In this document: positions 1 through 6,878 of the stretch, piece by piece
Numbering within the stretch: position 1 is the stretch's first letter
Layout: each line of letters begins with the position of its first letter
Assembly (NCBI GenBank): GCA_030037185.1
Contig: JASHRR010000322.1
Span: 1 to 6,878 of the forward strand
Direction: 5' to 3'
Origin: Xanthobacteraceae bacterium
Lineage (GTDB): Bacteria; Pseudomonadota; Alphaproteobacteria; Rhizobiales; Xanthobacteraceae
Length of the DNA stretch: 6,878 nucleotides
The notes under the pieces: generated by a model
What the model was told of the DNA's origin: nothing
The model's database searches: none
What the model saw: the letters and a program-made list of their open reading frames with translations, nothing else
Made by a program: the position numbers and the translations under genes

Positions 1-495
1 AGAATTGGGATTGCCCTTGTTGTTGGCGATGTCGCTCAGGATGTTCTGCAAGCCGGCGCGGTCGAGCCCGCCGATGAACCAGCCTACATCCACGCCGAAC
101 AGCTCACCGCCCTCCCGGAACGCCAGGCTATAGGTAAAGAACAGCCATAGGATGCTGATCAGGCAGGTGATGGCAAAGCTCGTCATCACGGTGTCGCCCA
201 CGTTCTTCTTGCGCACCATGCCGCCGTAGAACAAGGCAAGGCCCGGAATGGTCATCATCAGCACGATGGCCATCGAGGTGAGCATCCAGGCGGTGTCACC
301 GGAATTGGGCGAGCATTCCTTTTGGACCTTCGAGTCGCATGCCAGCGTCTCGACCGTCGCCCCGGAGGACTCAGCTGCCGGCGCCTGGTCCTGGGCGCGG
401 ACCGGCGTGTAGACAGAGACGGTAAGGCACAGGCCGAGCAGGACTCCGAAAATGAGAGCCATGAGTCCCGCACGTTTAGGCTTCTTGATCGTCAT
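1..495 (-). CDS. amtB: AmtB-type ammonium transporter, N-terminal part (cut by window edge)
   Basis: This is the first 165 codons of an ammonium channel; the rest lies left of the window. AmtB is a trimeric inner-membrane protein that conducts ammonium into the cell and is blocked by GlnK. Residues 1-34 look like a signal peptide (KKPKR, a hydrophobic stretch, then VRA before QDQ). A linker follows, and family sequence starts at GDTAWML (66-72), then TIPGLALFYGGMVRKKN (82-98, end of the first membrane segment) and a second segment around 102-126 ending YSLAF. The pore histidines would lie in the missing part. The chosen start has AGGAG 7 bases upstream; an in-frame ATG at 511-513 would add six residues but has no good ribosome site. 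The linker holds two cysteines (53 and 61). The gene follows a truncated glnK by 38 bp and probably shares its promoter. The protein clearly differs from the other AmtB in the window. Confidence 0.93.
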   Translation of the reverse strand, partial: MTIKKPKRAGLMALIFGVLLGLCLTVSVYTPVRAQDQAPAAESSGATVETLACDSKVQKECSPNSGDTAWMLTSMAIVLMMTIPGLALFYGGMVRKKNVGDTVMTSFAITCLISILWLFFTYSLAFREGGELFGVDVGWFIGGLDRAGLQNILSDIANNKGNPNS

Positions 496-533
496 GGTGT
501 TGCTCCTGTCCATGGAGGTGGAGGTGCGGGTGC

Positions 534-659
534 TCAGATCGCCGCAGCACCGGTTTCGCCGGCGCGGATGTGCACGGCGCTTTGAAGGTCGAGAACGTTC
601 TTGCCGTTCCCGGTCTGGCCGAGCCTGAATGGCTTGATGACGGCAATCACAAGTTTCAT
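534..659 (-). pseudogene. glnK: glnK remnant: in-frame internal deletion leaving 41 codons
   Basis: The reading frame runs from ATG at 657-659 to TGA at 534-536 and encodes 41 residues. Residues 1-13 (MKLVIAVIKPFRL) match the start of PII proteins. Residue 14 onward (GQTGNGKNVL...) jumps to the equivalent of residue 84 of a 112-residue GlnK and continues through IRAGET to the C-terminus. Relative to the intact glnK genes, residues 14-83 plus one more residue are missing, 71 codons in all, with the frame kept. The lost part holds helix 1, the T-loop with Tyr51 and most of the ferredoxin-like core. The product therefore cannot fold as a PII trimer, plug AmtB or be uridylylated. Start, ribosome site (AGGGGGAG, 3 bases before ATG), stop and upstream promoter are all kept, so it may still be translated as a short leader ahead of amtB. 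A pseudogene is the simplest reading. Confidence 0.88.
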
Positions 660-765
660 GAACTCCCCCTGAGCGTGCGGGCCTGCGGTCGCAGACGCCG
701 GCGGTATCAACAAAGCTTCGCCGCGCGAAGTCTAAGCCCCCCCGCGAGCCATGCCGGGGCCAAGG

Positions 766-783
766 AATCAAACGGCGTGCCAA
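766..783 (-). promoter_or_regulatory. Candidate sigma-54 promoter of the glnK-remnant/amtB unit
   Basis: On the minus strand the sequence reads TTGGCACGCCGTTTGATT: a perfect -24 element (TTGGCACG), then GG-N10-GA, where the sigma-54 consensus has GG-N10-GC. The predicted transcription start is near 756, giving a leader of about 97 bases before the glnK remnant. It lies in a 31-bp block (753-783) that is 28/31 identical to 2773-2803 upstream of the second glnK, at almost the same distance from the start codon. Sigma-54/NtrC control is usual for glnK-amtB operons. No convincing NtrC site was found upstream. Confidence 0.6.
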
Positions 784-1086
784 GTCGCCGGCCCAAGTGC
801 GCGGAAATGGAGGAATTCAAAGGCGAGGCATGGCAGCTCGGTCGCTCCGATCTTGATTGAAATGCCGAGATTGGGTCGGCGGGCTCTGCGAACGGGCGAC
901 GGCTTTCGCGAGCCGCGGCCACGACGCCTGGGCCGCGATTTCGTCGACCTCTGCTGGTGGTAATTTTGCTTGGTTCAAGGCTGGCAGCTGCCGGGAGAGC
1001 ACCGCCATGGCTGCACATGTTTTGATCGATATGACTGAAATTTAGACTGATCGATTTTGATTACCGCTCGCGGTTGGTGGATGCCT

Positions 1087-1155
1087 TAAGATGGCCTGGA
1101 CAACAAGGCTTTGGGTGAATTCACAATTTCTGGCGCGGGTGGTCGAGCCATCTTA
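1087..1155. repeat. Inverted repeat, 9-bp arms
   Basis: TAAGATGGC (1087-1095) and its exact complement GCCATCTTA (1147-1155) are separated by 51 bp. An overlapping second pair, ACAACAAG near 1101-1108 and CTTGTTGT near 1162-1169, is interleaved with it rather than nested. It is too small to call a mobile element end, no duplicated target or transposase is visible, and chance is possible. Confidence 0.4.
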
Positions 1156-1996
1156 GTTAAACTTGTTGTTAAAGATAATGCAACCCAGAGCTTCCGGCAG
1201 TTAGCAGCCTATAGTTTACTCGCAATGCCTAGATTTTAGATTGTCTGGCTCGCAAGACCTGCTGGCGCGATCAGTCCACGGCGATCTGCGAACGCGATGC
1301 CTTAAAAAACGCCAAAGCGAGGGGTCCGGAGTGAATGTTCGCAGCCTGATGACATGGTCCGCCGAGGTGGAAACCGCCTCCGGCGATTGCGCCGATCCAT
1401 GTGCTCTCAGCCAAGAAGGCGTTGATGGCCGGGACAAGCTCCGGGAACGCGCCAGCGATCGCCTGATCTCAAAACCTCAAGAAGTCTCTCTTATTTCTCG
1501 GTCGGCTGCTGCGGCCTCTGCGCGGAGCACCCGGGTGACGCCGTTGCGGCGCCCGATGACGGGTTTGCGAGCTGCCCGTTGATCGGCTTGAACTGCGGGG
1601 AGTGGCGAGCAAGGGATACGCCGTGGATTAGACTTCAAAGCACTCCAGGCTCTATATTTGCCTAGTTCCAATATAAGTTAAGATGTCAGCCCCGTCGGCA
1701 TTAAAACTCGCCGGCGAATTCGACCCGGAGCGGATTTCCGATCACCTGCGTCGTCGGGCGATTTGGCTTATGGGCCATCGTTTTTAGCAAGGCCCAGAAA
1801 TAACGTGGAGAATACAAATTAACGACCCCGGCGAGAACTCAGTCCGATCGCAATACACTCCCAATACTATCCAAAAAACCTAAGGTCGTCGATGCATATT
1901 TTCTCACCCTGTGTCAAAACAATAAACAGATCCTAGAGCAGTGATTTGTCTTGATTGTCGAAATTCGCGCCGATCCATCCAAAATGGAAAATGAAA

Positions 1997-2022
1997 GAGG
2001 CCCCGGCTTTCACCAGGGCCTC
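1997..2022 (-). terminator. Probable intrinsic terminator for the second glnK transcript
   Basis: GAGGCCC (1997-2003) and GGGCCTC (2016-2022) form a perfect 7-bp GC-rich stem around a 12-base loop. Read on the minus strand the hairpin is followed directly by TTTCATTTTCCATTTT, a T-rich tail, so it should stop transcription coming from the second glnK. It lies about 318 bases past that gene's stop codon, implying a long 3' untranslated region or something small transcribed between. Confidence 0.6.
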
Positions 2023-2339
2023 CCCATGACGACGAGGGCGGTTGCCGGGTATTCGCCCCAGTCGTATCTCGTTCGTGGCCCCTTGCCTCAGGGCGCTGAC
2101 CGCGGCCGCAACGGACCGCGGCGCCTGACTGCAGGTCCTCAAGGTCGGACCCCTCCGATCCCAGATTGGTGCCGATCGGCGCGTTGACGGAACCCCGACA
2201 TGGCGTTGGTGCGGGCAGCCGAGTCGGCGGGTGCTGGCGCGTACGAGTGGAATGCGTGTGAGCTTGGCAAAACTGACCGCAGATGTGACCAAGCCGGCGC
2301 GCAAGAAAAGTCCGTGCGGGGCGGGTGCGGAACCTGCTG

Positions 2340-2741
<402 letters not shown>

Positions 2742-2785
2742 TCAAGCCCGGCCATTCGCCGTGTGAGTGATCGCCGGGGCCGACG

Positions 2786-2803
2786 AATCAAACGCCGTGC
2801 CAA
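2786..2803 (-). promoter_or_regulatory. Candidate sigma-54 promoter of the second glnK
   Basis: The minus strand reads TTGGCACGGCGTTTGATT, one base different from the element at 766-783, with the same perfect -24 part and the same GA where GC is expected at -12. The predicted start is near 2776, giving a leader of about 98 bases. It is embedded in 2773-2803, the counterpart of 753-783. The shared departure from consensus in two copies that have otherwise diverged suggests it is tolerated and functional. Confidence 0.6.
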
Positions 2804-2944
2804 CTTTGCGAAGCATTGCATGTTTGTCGAGCGACGCCGGCACACATGTCACATTCGCCCCTGCCGATTGGAGAAGCGCCCGGCCCGGCCAAAGGGCGGA
2901 TGCGGTCTGACTATTCTATAGGCAGATGAGAGGGGCGCCTCTTT

Positions 2945-2969
2945 GCGGGGCACCCGCTTATGGCCCCGC
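2945..2969 (-). terminator. Hairpin just downstream of amtB, weak terminator candidate
   Basis: GCGGGGC (2945-2951) and GCCCCGC (2963-2969) form a perfect 7-bp stem with an 11-base loop, 7 bases past the amtB stop codon. A second small stem (AGAGG/CCTCT, near 2929-2942) follows. There is no T-run on the minus strand, so it may end transcription poorly or only protect the 3' end. Partial read-through into the second glnK is possible. Confidence 0.4.
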
Positions 2970-2976
2970 GAGCCTG

Positions 2977-4299
2977 TTATTGGAGAGCTTCGCCGTGAAG
3001 CGAAATATCGAGCCCCTCGCGCTCCTCCTCCCGGGAAGCCCGCAACGGCGTCAACGCGCCGACTATTTTCAACAGGATCATGGTGATTCCCCCTGACCAT
3101 GCCATCGTGACGACAATTCCATAGAGCTGCGTCAACACTTGTACGGGGTGGCCTTCCAGAAGGCCTGGATTGCCGAGGGGTGTGGCGGGCGAGACCGACA
3201 CTGCAGCCGTTGCGAACACGCCGCACAATAGCGTGCCGGTCACCCCGCCTACACCGTGGACGCCGAATACGTCCAGTGAATCATCGTACTTGTAGATGCG
3301 TTTGACCGTCGTGCAGGCATAGAAGCATATTGCGCCGGCCGCGATGCCGATCACGACGCCGTGCCACGGCAGTACGAAACCTGAGGCAGGAGTAATGGTT
3401 CCAAGCCCGGCCACGGCCCCTGACACCATGCCCAGCACCGAGGGCTTGCCGCGAACCCGCCATTCGATGGCGATCCAGGTCAGAGCGCCTGCGCATGCCG
3501 CGAGATGTGTTGAGACGATAGCCATGACGGCCCTGGAATTGGCGCCGAGCGCGGACCCGCCATTGAAGCCAAACCAGCCGACCCACAAAAGCCCCATGCC
3601 GACGATGGCCATCGACAGATCGAACGGGGCGAGATTCTCGGTGCCATAGCCCCGCCGGGGACCCAGCGTAAGCGCGGCCGTCAAACCGGCCACGCCGGCA
3701 TTGATGTGCACCACCGTGCCGCCGGCAAAGTCAAGCAGACCGGCGCTGCCAAGGAAGCCGCCGCCCCAGACCCAATGCGCGATAGGAACGTAGGAGAAGG
3801 CCAGCCACAGCGCAGAAAAGAGCAGGAAGGCGGCAAACCGCATCCGATCGGCGACCGCTCCGGCCACCAACGCAACCGTGATGATGGCGAAGGTCATTTG
3901 GTAGAGCATGAACAGGGCTTCAGGGATTGATTTTGCCAGCCCGCTGATGGAGTCCATCCCCAGGCCGTGCAGGAATAGCCGGTCAGCCGATCCGAGCCAG
4001 GCGCCGTCCCCGGTGAACGCCAGGCTGTAGCCGAACGCGATCCACAGGATCGACACCAGCGCGGTCGCGGCGAGGCTCTGCGCCATGGTGGCGAGCACGT
4101 TCTTCTTGCGAACCATGCCGGCGTAAAACAGCGAAAGGCCTGGAATTGTCATCATCAAGACGATAGCGGTCGCGACGACCATCCAGGCCGTATCTGCCCG
4201 GTCGATCTCGCCTGCCTGTGCGAAAGCCGGCGCGGCAGTGACGGTCCCGAGCGTTGCGGCGAATCCCCGCGCCGCCACCCGACATGACATTGCGGTCAT
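2977..4299 (-). CDS. amtB: AmtB-type ammonium transporter, complete
   Basis: A complete 440-residue ammonium channel of the inner membrane. Residues 1-27 look like a signal peptide ending AFA before QAG. Family signatures run in order: ADTAWM (35-40), TIPGLSLFYAGMVRKKN (51-67), HWVWGGG (175-181), DFAGGTVVHINAGVAGL (190-206), GWFGFNGGSA (241-250) and DVFGVHGVGG (343-352). With a constant offset of 30 from E. coli AmtB precursor-free numbering, the pore and gate residues are all present: Phe137 and Phe245 (Phe107/Phe215), Trp178 (148), Asp190 (160), His198 (168), Ser249 (219) and His348 (318). The C-tail EREGLDISLHGE (426-437) is the conserved cytoplasmic tail that responds to GlnK. ATG at 4297-4299 is chosen because AGGA lies about 6 bases upstream and the signal peptide then has normal length; an upstream in-frame ATG (4368) would lie inside glnK. 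It follows glnK by 22 bp and is almost certainly co-transcribed with it. Confidence 0.97.
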   Translation of the reverse strand: MTAMSCRVAARGFAATLGTVTAAPAFAQAGEIDRADTAWMVVATAIVLMMTIPGLSLFYAGMVRKKNVLATMAQSLAATALVSILWIAFGYSLAFTGDGAWLGSADRLFLHGLGMDSISGLAKSIPEALFMLYQMTFAIITVALVAGAVADRMRFAAFLLFSALWLAFSYVPIAHWVWGGGFLGSAGLLDFAGGTVVHINAGVAGLTAALTLGPRRGYGTENLAPFDLSMAIVGMGLLWVGWFGFNGGSALGANSRAVMAIVSTHLAACAGALTWIAIEWRVRGKPSVLGMVSGAVAGLGTITPASGFVLPWHGVVIGIAAGAICFYACTTVKRIYKYDDSLDVFGVHGVGGVTGTLLCGVFATAAVSVSPATPLGNPGLLEGHPVQVLTQLYGIVVTMAWSGGITMILLKIVGALTPLRASREEEREGLDISLHGEALQ

Positions 4300-4321
4300 G
4301 GCTTTTCCTGACCCATCGGTT

Positions 4322-4699
<378 letters not shown>

Positions 4700-4750
4700 T
4701 CAGCCGCAGCATTTTTCGCCCGCCTGCCTTCCAGCCGAGCCGCGCACGAT

Positions 4751-4766
4751 GTCTAAAAGAATGCCA
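4751..4766 (-). promoter_or_regulatory. Weak sigma-54 promoter candidate for glnK-amtB
   Basis: The minus strand reads TGGCATTCTTTTAGAC. The -24 part (TGGCA) fits, and GG-N10-GA has the right spacing with the same GA at -12 as the other two loci, but the flanking bases of both elements are poorer. It lies about 100 bases before glnK, similar to the 118-119 bases at the other loci. Without the comparison I would not have called it. Confidence 0.3.
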
Positions 4767-4811
4767 GATGCCGCATTTTACGGCAAACGGAATTCGTTTT
4801 GTTTAGCGCCC

Positions 4812-4839
4812 GCCACAAGCGACTTCAAATACTTGTGGC
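4812..4839. repeat. Inverted repeat, possible operator or hairpin
   Basis: GCCACAAG (4812-4819) and CTTGTGGC (4832-4839) are exact complements around a 12-base spacer. The pairing can be extended by AGC/GCT outside a small bulge on the left arm. It has no T-run on either side, so it is not a standard terminator. It lies about 50-75 bases upstream of the candidate promoter at 4751-4766, where an activator could bind. It does not resemble the NtrC consensus. Confidence 0.5.
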
Positions 4840-5147
4840 GCTCAAGCAATGCCCGGTGGATTGCCCACAGGCCTGCACAACTTTTAATCATCGGTTCGGG
4901 CCGCCAGATTTGTAAAGAAACCTCCCCGACTTTTTCTCGGTGCGCGCTGCCTCGCCGGGTGGCAGAAACATAACGCGAACGGATAGCCCGACATCGTGAA
5001 AATGTGGGTTGATCGACCACGCCAACCGCAAACAGTCGTCGCGGCTGCTGACTGTGTTGGTGAATATCCGTCTCGCGCCGCCCTAACCTCGGCTTAATGA
5101 AGCTTGCCGCTTGCCAGGCGAGAGAGATGCCGGCACTGAGGGACCCT

Positions 5148-6026
5148 TCACTCGGGAGAGTGACGGCGCTCTCTTAGCAAGCCCTCCTGCGCGACCGAGG
5201 CCACCAGCGTGCCATTGCGGGTGAAGATCAAACCTCGCGCAAAACCTCGGGCGCCGCCTGCGCTCGGGCTGTCCTGGGCATAGAGCAGCCATTCATCAGC
5301 CTTGAACGGTCGATGGAACCACAACGCGTGATCAAGGCTTGCCGCCATCAGGTTCCTTTCGAACACGGTGCGTCCGTGCGGCATCAGAGCGGCATCGAGC
5401 AGCATCAGATCCGACGCGTAGGCCAGGACGCATTGATGAACCGCTGCCACGTCCGGCAGCGCGCCGGTGGTGCGTATCCACACATTGAATCGGCCGTCCG
5501 GAAATTTCTTGCCGAGATACCGCTCGAACTCGACAGGACGAAGTTCGATCGGCCGTTCGCGCTCGAAATAGCGCCTGATCGGATCCGGCATCATCGGCAA
5601 GACGCGTTGCCGGATCTCAAGGTCGCTCGGCAGGTCTTCGGGGCCAGGCACCTTGGGCATTTCGGCCTGATGATTTAGTCCCAGTTCGTGCCCATGAAAC
5701 GATACTGACATTGAGAAGATCGCGTGACCATGCTGGATCGCCACCACGCGCCGGGTGGTAAAGCTGCGGCCGTCCCGAATGCGGTCGACCTCGTAGACAA
5801 TCGGAACCTTGGGGTCTCCGGCCAGCAAGAAATAAGCATGAAGCGAATGCGGTGGCCGCTCCGCAATCCCCTCGACCGTACGGCACGCCGCAACCAGCGC
5901 CTGACCAATCACTTGGCCGCCGAACACCCGCTGCCAGCCGACTTGCGGCGAGCGGCCCCGAAACAGATTTACTTCGACACGCTCGAGATCAAGGATGGCG
6001 AGCAAATCCTGTACCGCAGAGCTCAT
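5148..6026 (-). CDS. tesB: Acyl-CoA thioesterase II (TesB), complete
   Basis: A 292-residue cytoplasmic thioesterase that hydrolyses medium- and long-chain acyl-CoA to free fatty acid and CoA. The family has two hotdog domains. The first is visible in VGWQRVFGGQVIGQALVAA (29-47), HSLHAYFLLAGDP (60-72) and RDGRSFTTRRV (84-94). The second runs from about 180 to the end, with AYASDLMLLDAAL (202-214), SLDHALWFHRPF (230-241) and VASVAQEGLLR (275-285). The catalytic triad of E. coli TesB (Asp204, Thr228, Gln278) corresponds at a constant offset of two to Asp206, Ser230 and Gln280; Ser for Thr keeps the hydroxyl group. Length is close to E. coli TesB (286). A GGGAG ribosome site lies 8 bases before ATG. 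It is upstream of, and in the same direction as, glnK but 487 bp away, so probably a separate unit. It is divergent from the monooxygenase gene. Its link to nitrogen control is probably only positional. Confidence 0.96.
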   Translation of the reverse strand: MSSAVQDLLAILDLERVEVNLFRGRSPQVGWQRVFGGQVIGQALVAACRTVEGIAERPPHSLHAYFLLAGDPKVPIVYEVDRIRDGRSFTTRRVVAIQHGHAIFSMSVSFHGHELGLNHQAEMPKVPGPEDLPSDLEIRQRVLPMMPDPIRRYFERERPIELRPVEFERYLGKKFPDGRFNVWIRTTGALPDVAAVHQCVLAYASDLMLLDAALMPHGRTVFERNLMAASLDHALWFHRPFKADEWLLYAQDSPSAGGARGFARGLIFTRNGTLVASVAQEGLLRERRHSPE

Positions 6027-6308
6027 GGACCGCTCCCACGAGGTTGATATGCGAACGCAGACAGGCTTTAAGTCACGCTTGAGACGAAATCGAAGTCAAT
6101 ATACGTCGACGGTTCAGGTGCCATGCCCCGCGCGAGTGAGGCATCAGCGGCCCCTCGGCGCGTGCGCGAGGTCTCGTGGTACTGGATCGCCCGCTCCCGG
6201 CGTCGCGGGGTCAAGCTTTGCAGGCGGCGCGGACACGGTGGATCACCGCTCAGAACGCGACGCCTGGGCCGTCCTGAATTTCTCAAGCCTCTGAAAAGGC
6301 CGACGAAT
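6027..6308. other. Divergent intergenic region between tesB and the monooxygenase gene
   Basis: This stretch should hold the promoters of both divergent genes. A minus-strand TTGACT near 6094-6099 could be a -35 element for tesB, but no good -10 follows at normal spacing. In the plus direction the frame of the monooxygenase stays open back to an ATG at 6123, with an arginine-rich translation that looks non-coding. Nothing else is recognisable. Confidence 0.4.
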
Positions 6309-6878
6309 TTGCCAGCACCGACGAACGGTTATGCGGATGTCCTGATCGCAGGCGGCGGATTTGCCGGGTTTGCGCTCGCAATCGCGCTACGCCAGGCGCT
6401 GGGGGCGAATTTTGCCGTCACATTGGCAGATCCGGGACTCGATCGGCCCCGTGGCCAAGCCGGAGATGTTCGCGCTTCGGCAATCGCGGCTGCCCCACGC
6501 CGCATGTTCGATGCGCTCGGCGTCTGGGATGCGGTCGCCGATGAGGCGCAGCCGATCCTCGACATGGTGGTCACCGACAGTCGCGTCCATGACGCAGTAC
6601 GGCCGGTGTTCCTGACCTTCGGGGGCGAGATCGAACCGGGCGAACCATTCGCCCACATGATCGAGAATGATCGGCTGGTCGCTGTCCTTTCCGCCAAGGC
6701 ACGATCGAGCGGCGTCACCCTCGTCGCGGCGTCGGTTGCTGAGTTCGCGGCCGAAACACCTTGCATCAGGGTCGTGCTCGAGGACCACGCGGCGCTCCGG
6801 ACCAGGCTCCTGGTGGCAGCGGACGGCGCCCGGTCGCGGCTTCGCGAGCGCGCCGGCATCGCGATCAACGGCTGGTCC
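6309..6878 (+). CDS. UbiH/COQ6-family FAD-dependent monooxygenase, N-terminal part (cut by window edge)
   Basis: This is the first 190 codons of a flavin hydroxylase of the UbiH/UbiF/VisC/COQ6 family, which hydroxylate the aromatic ring in ubiquinone synthesis. Numbering from TTG at 6309, the Rossmann motif DVLIAGGGFAG (10-20) fits GxGxxG, Asp41 ends the second strand and would hold the FAD ribose, and GDVRASAIA (52-60) with Arg55 is typical of the family. AADGARSRLRERAGI (170-184) is the DG motif. Reading is open to the window end with no frameshift. The start is uncertain: TTG at 6309 has AAAAGG 9 bases upstream and gives a normal N-terminus, while ATG at 6123 would add 62 arginine-rich residues. 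The next recognisable gene is tesB, divergent. Which ring position it acts on cannot be told from this part. Confidence 0.88.
   Translation, partial: MPAPTNGYADVLIAGGGFAGFALAIALRQALGANFAVTLADPGLDRPRGQAGDVRASAIAAAPRRMFDALGVWDAVADEAQPILDMVVTDSRVHDAVRPVFLTFGGEIEPGEPFAHMIENDRLVAVLSAKARSSGVTLVAASVAEFAAETPCIRVVLEDHAALRTRLLVAADGARSRLRERAGIAINGWS

Larger units (their letters stand above)
660..2339. other. Gene-poor region between the glnK remnant and the second glnK
   Basis: No recognisable gene was found in about 1.7 kb. Positions 660-860 hold the leader and promoter of the remnant unit. Positions 860-1020 are GC-rich with overlapping frames on both strands, none family-like. Positions 1020-1240 are more AT-rich and carry short repeats (TGATCGAT at 1023-1030 and 1048-1055; an inverted pair at 1087-1155). 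Positions 1241-1671 have open frames on both strands whose translations I do not recognise; they could be eroded coding DNA. Positions 1640-1960 are clearly AT-richer than the flanks. A terminator-like hairpin lies at 1997-2022. In place of the expected amtB after the second glnK I looked for the AmtB signatures GDTAWM, FAGGTVVH, GWFGFN and DVFGVHG on the minus strand and saw none. Confidence 0.6.

Noticed and set aside
1023..1055. Paired TGATCGAT repeats considered as an FNR/FixK-type site
   Set aside because: The second half-site does not fit TTGA-N6-TCAA, and no gene starts nearby.
1683..1787. 34-residue plus-strand frame (ATG ... TAG)
   Set aside because: No ribosome site, no recognised family; length expected by chance.
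4778..5020. 80-codon minus-strand frame between tesB and glnK
   Set aside because: No ribosome site or recognised family; overlaps the inverted repeat.
6329..6868. 179-codon minus-strand frame
   Set aside because: Antisense shadow of the monooxygenase gene, which has clear FAD motifs on the plus strand.

Overview
The window looks like chromosomal DNA of a GC-rich alphaproteobacterium, most likely of the Bradyrhizobium / Rhodopseudomonas / Nitrobacter group. This rests on protein character, base composition, and a remembered gene neighbourhood in that group: tesB beside glnK-amtB pairs, with a UbiH-type monooxygenase gene divergent from tesB. No database search was possible.

Layout. Nearly everything is on the minus strand, so transcription runs from high to low coordinates. 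In that order: tesB (acyl-CoA thioesterase II, 5148-6026); a 487-bp intergenic stretch; an intact glnK (4322-4660) with an intact amtB 22 bp downstream (2977-4299); a second intact glnK (2340-2678) with no amtB after it; about 1.7 kb without a recognisable gene; a 41-codon glnK remnant (534-659); and the first 165 codons of another amtB, cut by the left edge (1-495). On the plus strand, divergent from tesB, is the 5' part of a UbiH/COQ6-family FAD monooxygenase gene (about 6309 to beyond the right edge).

How the genes work together. GlnK is the PII signal protein that plugs the ammonium channel AmtB when nitrogen is plentiful, and the two are normally encoded as a glnK-amtB operon under nitrogen control. 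The window carries three glnK loci whose start codons are 1982 and 2019 bp apart, as if about 2-kb glnK-amtB units had been duplicated in tandem. Unit 1 is intact. Unit 2 keeps glnK but no recognisable amtB. Unit 3 keeps amtB, but its glnK has lost about 71 internal codons, exactly in frame, including the whole T-loop. Units 2 and 3 share a 31-bp block (28 of 31 identical) containing a sigma-54-type promoter at the same distance from each glnK start.

Most interesting observations: the in-frame mini-glnK, the duplicated promoter block with its shared GA at the -12 site, and the apparent split of one GlnK/AmtB pair into an orphan glnK and a glnK-less amtB. No CRISPR array, tRNA, rRNA or recognisable insertion sequence was seen.
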